A DNA stretch of 64,000 nucleotides. Source: Gammaproteobacteria bacterium (GTDB lineage: Bacteria; Pseudomonadota; Gammaproteobacteria; JACKNK01). Where the stretch lies: positions 62,001 to 126,000 of the forward strand of contig JACKNJ010000007.1 in assembly GCA_024234895.1 (NCBI GenBank). The letters are read 5' to 3'. This document shows positions 62,621 to 64,000 of the stretch, piece after piece. How positions within the stretch are numbered: position 1 is the first letter of the stretch; each line of letters starts with the position of its first letter. The notes below the pieces were generated by a model, which searched no databases, was not told the origin of the DNA, and worked only from the letters and a program-made list of their open reading frames with translations. A program made the position numbers and the translations under genes.

Positions 62621-64000
62621 CAGTCGTCCCCCCGCGCGGCCATGTCGGCTTCGACTCCGCTCAGCCGACGGCCACCCCCCCGCTGGCTGAGCGGAGTCGA
62701 AGCCAGCCCGGCAGCCCGCTCGCGCCGCCGCCAGGCCACCATGGCCGGCAGGACCAGCAACGCCAGCGCCAACAGCATCACCCCGAACGGCCACAGCACC
62801 GGCGCGTTCCAGTCGACCCGTGCCTGCGCCCGCGCCGCGCCATCGATGCGCTGGTATTTCAGTGTGTTACGCGCCATCAGATTCGGTTTCACGTTATGCA
62901 GCCAGGCGTGGATCAGACGGTATTCGACCGGGTGAAAGCCGAACAGCCACGGGGAATCCTCGCGCAGGATCGTGACCATGCGGTCGACCACGGCCTGCCG
63001 CTCGGCGCCGTTGGGCAGGTTCTTCATGCGGTCGAACAAGGCGTCGAATTCCGGATTCGCGTAGTTGGCCGCGTTCTCGCCATCGTGCAGCGCCTTGGCG
63101 TTGGGCCCGTAAAACAGGAAAAAGAAGTTCTCCGGGTCCGGGTAATCCGCGTTCCAGCCCCACTGGAACAACTGCGCCTGGCCCTTGCGCATCTTGTCCT
63201 GGAAGCGGTTGTAGTCGCTGTCGCGCACGACCAGGCGCAGCCCCAACTTCTCGACCTGCTTGCGCCACCAGTCGAGCACGGCCTTGAAATCCGGCCCGCT
63301 GCGCGCCGGCGTATCCAGATACAGCAACAGCGGCTTGCCGGTATCGGGGTCGATGCCGTCCGCGTAACCGGCTTGCGCCAGCAACGCGCGGGCCTCGGCC
63401 AGGGAGCGCCGTTGCGGGCGGCCATCCCGCCAGACGTGCGTGACCGGGTTGATGCCCGCCTCGCCCTCGCGATACCCGAAGATGCCCGGCGCCAACGGCC
63501 CCTGCGCCGCCATGCCACGCCCGTTGCGGAAGATCGCCACGTATTCCTCGTAATCGACCGCAATCGCCAACGCCTGGCGCAGGGCACGGGCGCGTTCGCC
63601 GTCGCCGCCGACCACCGGATCGAGCCAGTTGAAGCCAAAATAGAAGATGCTGGATTCGGTCTCCGTCTCCAGATGGATGCCCTTGTCGCGCAGTGCCGGC
63701 GTGAGTTCCGCGTCGCCGCCCGGCCCGACCTGCACGGCGCTGTCGAAGCTGTCCGAACTGACCCCGGACGAGTCGTACCAGCCTTGCAGGAATTTGCTCC
63801 AGGTCGGGATGGATTCCTTCTCCAGCGTGTACACCGCGCGCTCGATGAACGGCAGCGGTTTGCCAGCATCGGCGAGCAGCGCCGCCGGCCCCTCGTGCGG
63901 ATACAGCTCGCCATGCCAGTTCGGGTTTTCGGCGAGCACCATGCGCCGGTTCGGATCGCTCTCCAGCAGCAGGTACGGGCCGGAACCGACCGGCCAGGTG
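62620..64000 (-). CDS. Peptide ABC transporter substrate-binding protein, partial
   Basis: This is the C-terminal ~460 residues of a family 5 extracellular solute-binding protein; the start is beyond the right edge. VGSGPYLLLESDPNRRMVLAENPNW, NGRGMAAQGPLAPGIFGY and LFQWGWNADYPDPENFFFLFYGPNA are typical of dipeptide/oligopeptide receptors. Unusually, a transmembrane helix (WPFGVMLLALALLVLPAMVAW) follows, so the receptor is anchored at its C-terminus. The last ~28 residues are encoded by an inserted family C repeat (62647-62704), including LSQRG and LSGVEAD. Confidence 0.88.
   Translation of the reverse strand, partial: TWPVGSGPYLLLESDPNRRMVLAENPNWHGELYPHEGPAALLADAGKPLPFIERAVYTLEKESIPTWSKFLQGWYDSSGVSSDSFDSAVQVGPGGDAELTPALRDKGIHLETETESSIFYFGFNWLDPVVGGDGERARALRQALAIAVDYEEYVAIFRNGRGMAAQGPLAPGIFGYREGEAGINPVTHVWRDGRPQRRSLAEARALLAQAGYADGIDPDTGKPLLLYLDTPARSGPDFKAVLDWWRKQVEKLGLRLVVRDSDYNRFQDKMRKGQAQLFQWGWNADYPDPENFFFLFYGPNAKALHDGENAANYANPEFDALFDRMKNLPNGAERQAVVDRMVTILREDSPWLFGFHPVEYRLIHAWLHNVKPNLMARNTLKYQRIDGAARAQARVDWNAPVLWPFGVMLLALALLVLPAMVAWRRRERAAGLASTPLSQRGGGRRLSGVEADMAARGDD
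62647..62704. repeat. REP-like family C palindrome inside a coding 3' end
   Basis: GGCTTCGACTCCGCTCAGCC (62647-62666) and its exact inverse (62685-62704) flank 18 bp that include a run of seven C. Unlike the other copies it lies within the reading frame of the substrate-binding protein. Confidence 0.88.

Noticed and set aside
62640..62710. GGCTTCGACTCC resembling a tRNA T-loop
   Set aside because: It belongs to the family C palindrome; no acceptor or anticodon stems can be drawn around it.

Overview
The window is high-GC DNA from a free-living gammaproteobacterium. A sulfur-oxidising, Chromatiales-like lineage is suggested by a sulfur-globule-type protein (39.7-40.1 kb), a Tat-exported HiPIP-like iron-sulfur protein (49.7-50.05 kb), a Pseudomonas/Chromatium-style rpoE-mucABCD operon and a PEP-CTERM-type protein. 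The genus cannot be fixed from the sequence alone. Genes are tightly packed. No rRNA, tRNA, CRISPR array or prophage was seen.

Layout: 0-5.1 kb carries the 2-oxoglutarate dehydrogenase genes (sucA-sucB-lpdA, minus strand). relA and an MscS-type channel follow on plus. An IS621-like IS110 element lies at 9.30-10.47 kb. Then come gluQ; the phosphate operon pstSCAB with a Pho box and no phoU next to it; a haem-binding DUF3365 protein, an FMN-barrel protein, iscR and a DUF1249 gene; and pgm. A 0.56 kb block of nested inverted repeats separates pgm from the long minus-strand stress/translation cluster rpoE-rseA-rseB-rseC-mucD-grx-lepA-lepB-rnc-era (21.4-30.3 kb). nadB and a CsrA-like gene lead to an alpha-hydroxyketone quorum-sensing module (synthase, receiver protein, sensor kinase; 33.0-36.8 kb). 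A four-gene overlapping operon of two DUF1538 membrane proteins, a PII-like protein and a CBS protein follows.

The right half holds a sulfur globule protein, an ABC exporter, rimI, a family-4 uracil-DNA glycosylase, an EF-G2-type fusA and ilvI-ilvH-ilvC. Next is a metal (copper) region: HiPIP-like protein, PCuAC chaperone with a Cys-rich tail, TonB copper receptor, TauE-like protein, sigma-54 activator and a permease with an HMA domain. Then come rsuA, an AT-rich HNH-like gene between inverted repeats, a PEP-CTERM protein and an incomplete peptide ABC transporter running off the window.

The most informative non-coding content is of three kinds. First, the IS110 element has a readable bridge RNA: four candidate guide segments match the two sides of its own donor and target junctions around a CT core, and the target is a REP-like palindrome present intact at 61.4 kb. 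Second, a ~215 bp multi-hairpin element occurs twice, once downstream of pgm and once downstream of era, with stems that differ in sequence but stay complementary. Third, at least five families of REP-like palindromes fill the intergenic gaps; one copy sits inside a coding 3' end and another is bracketed by an ~78 bp duplication of the neighbouring gene's end.
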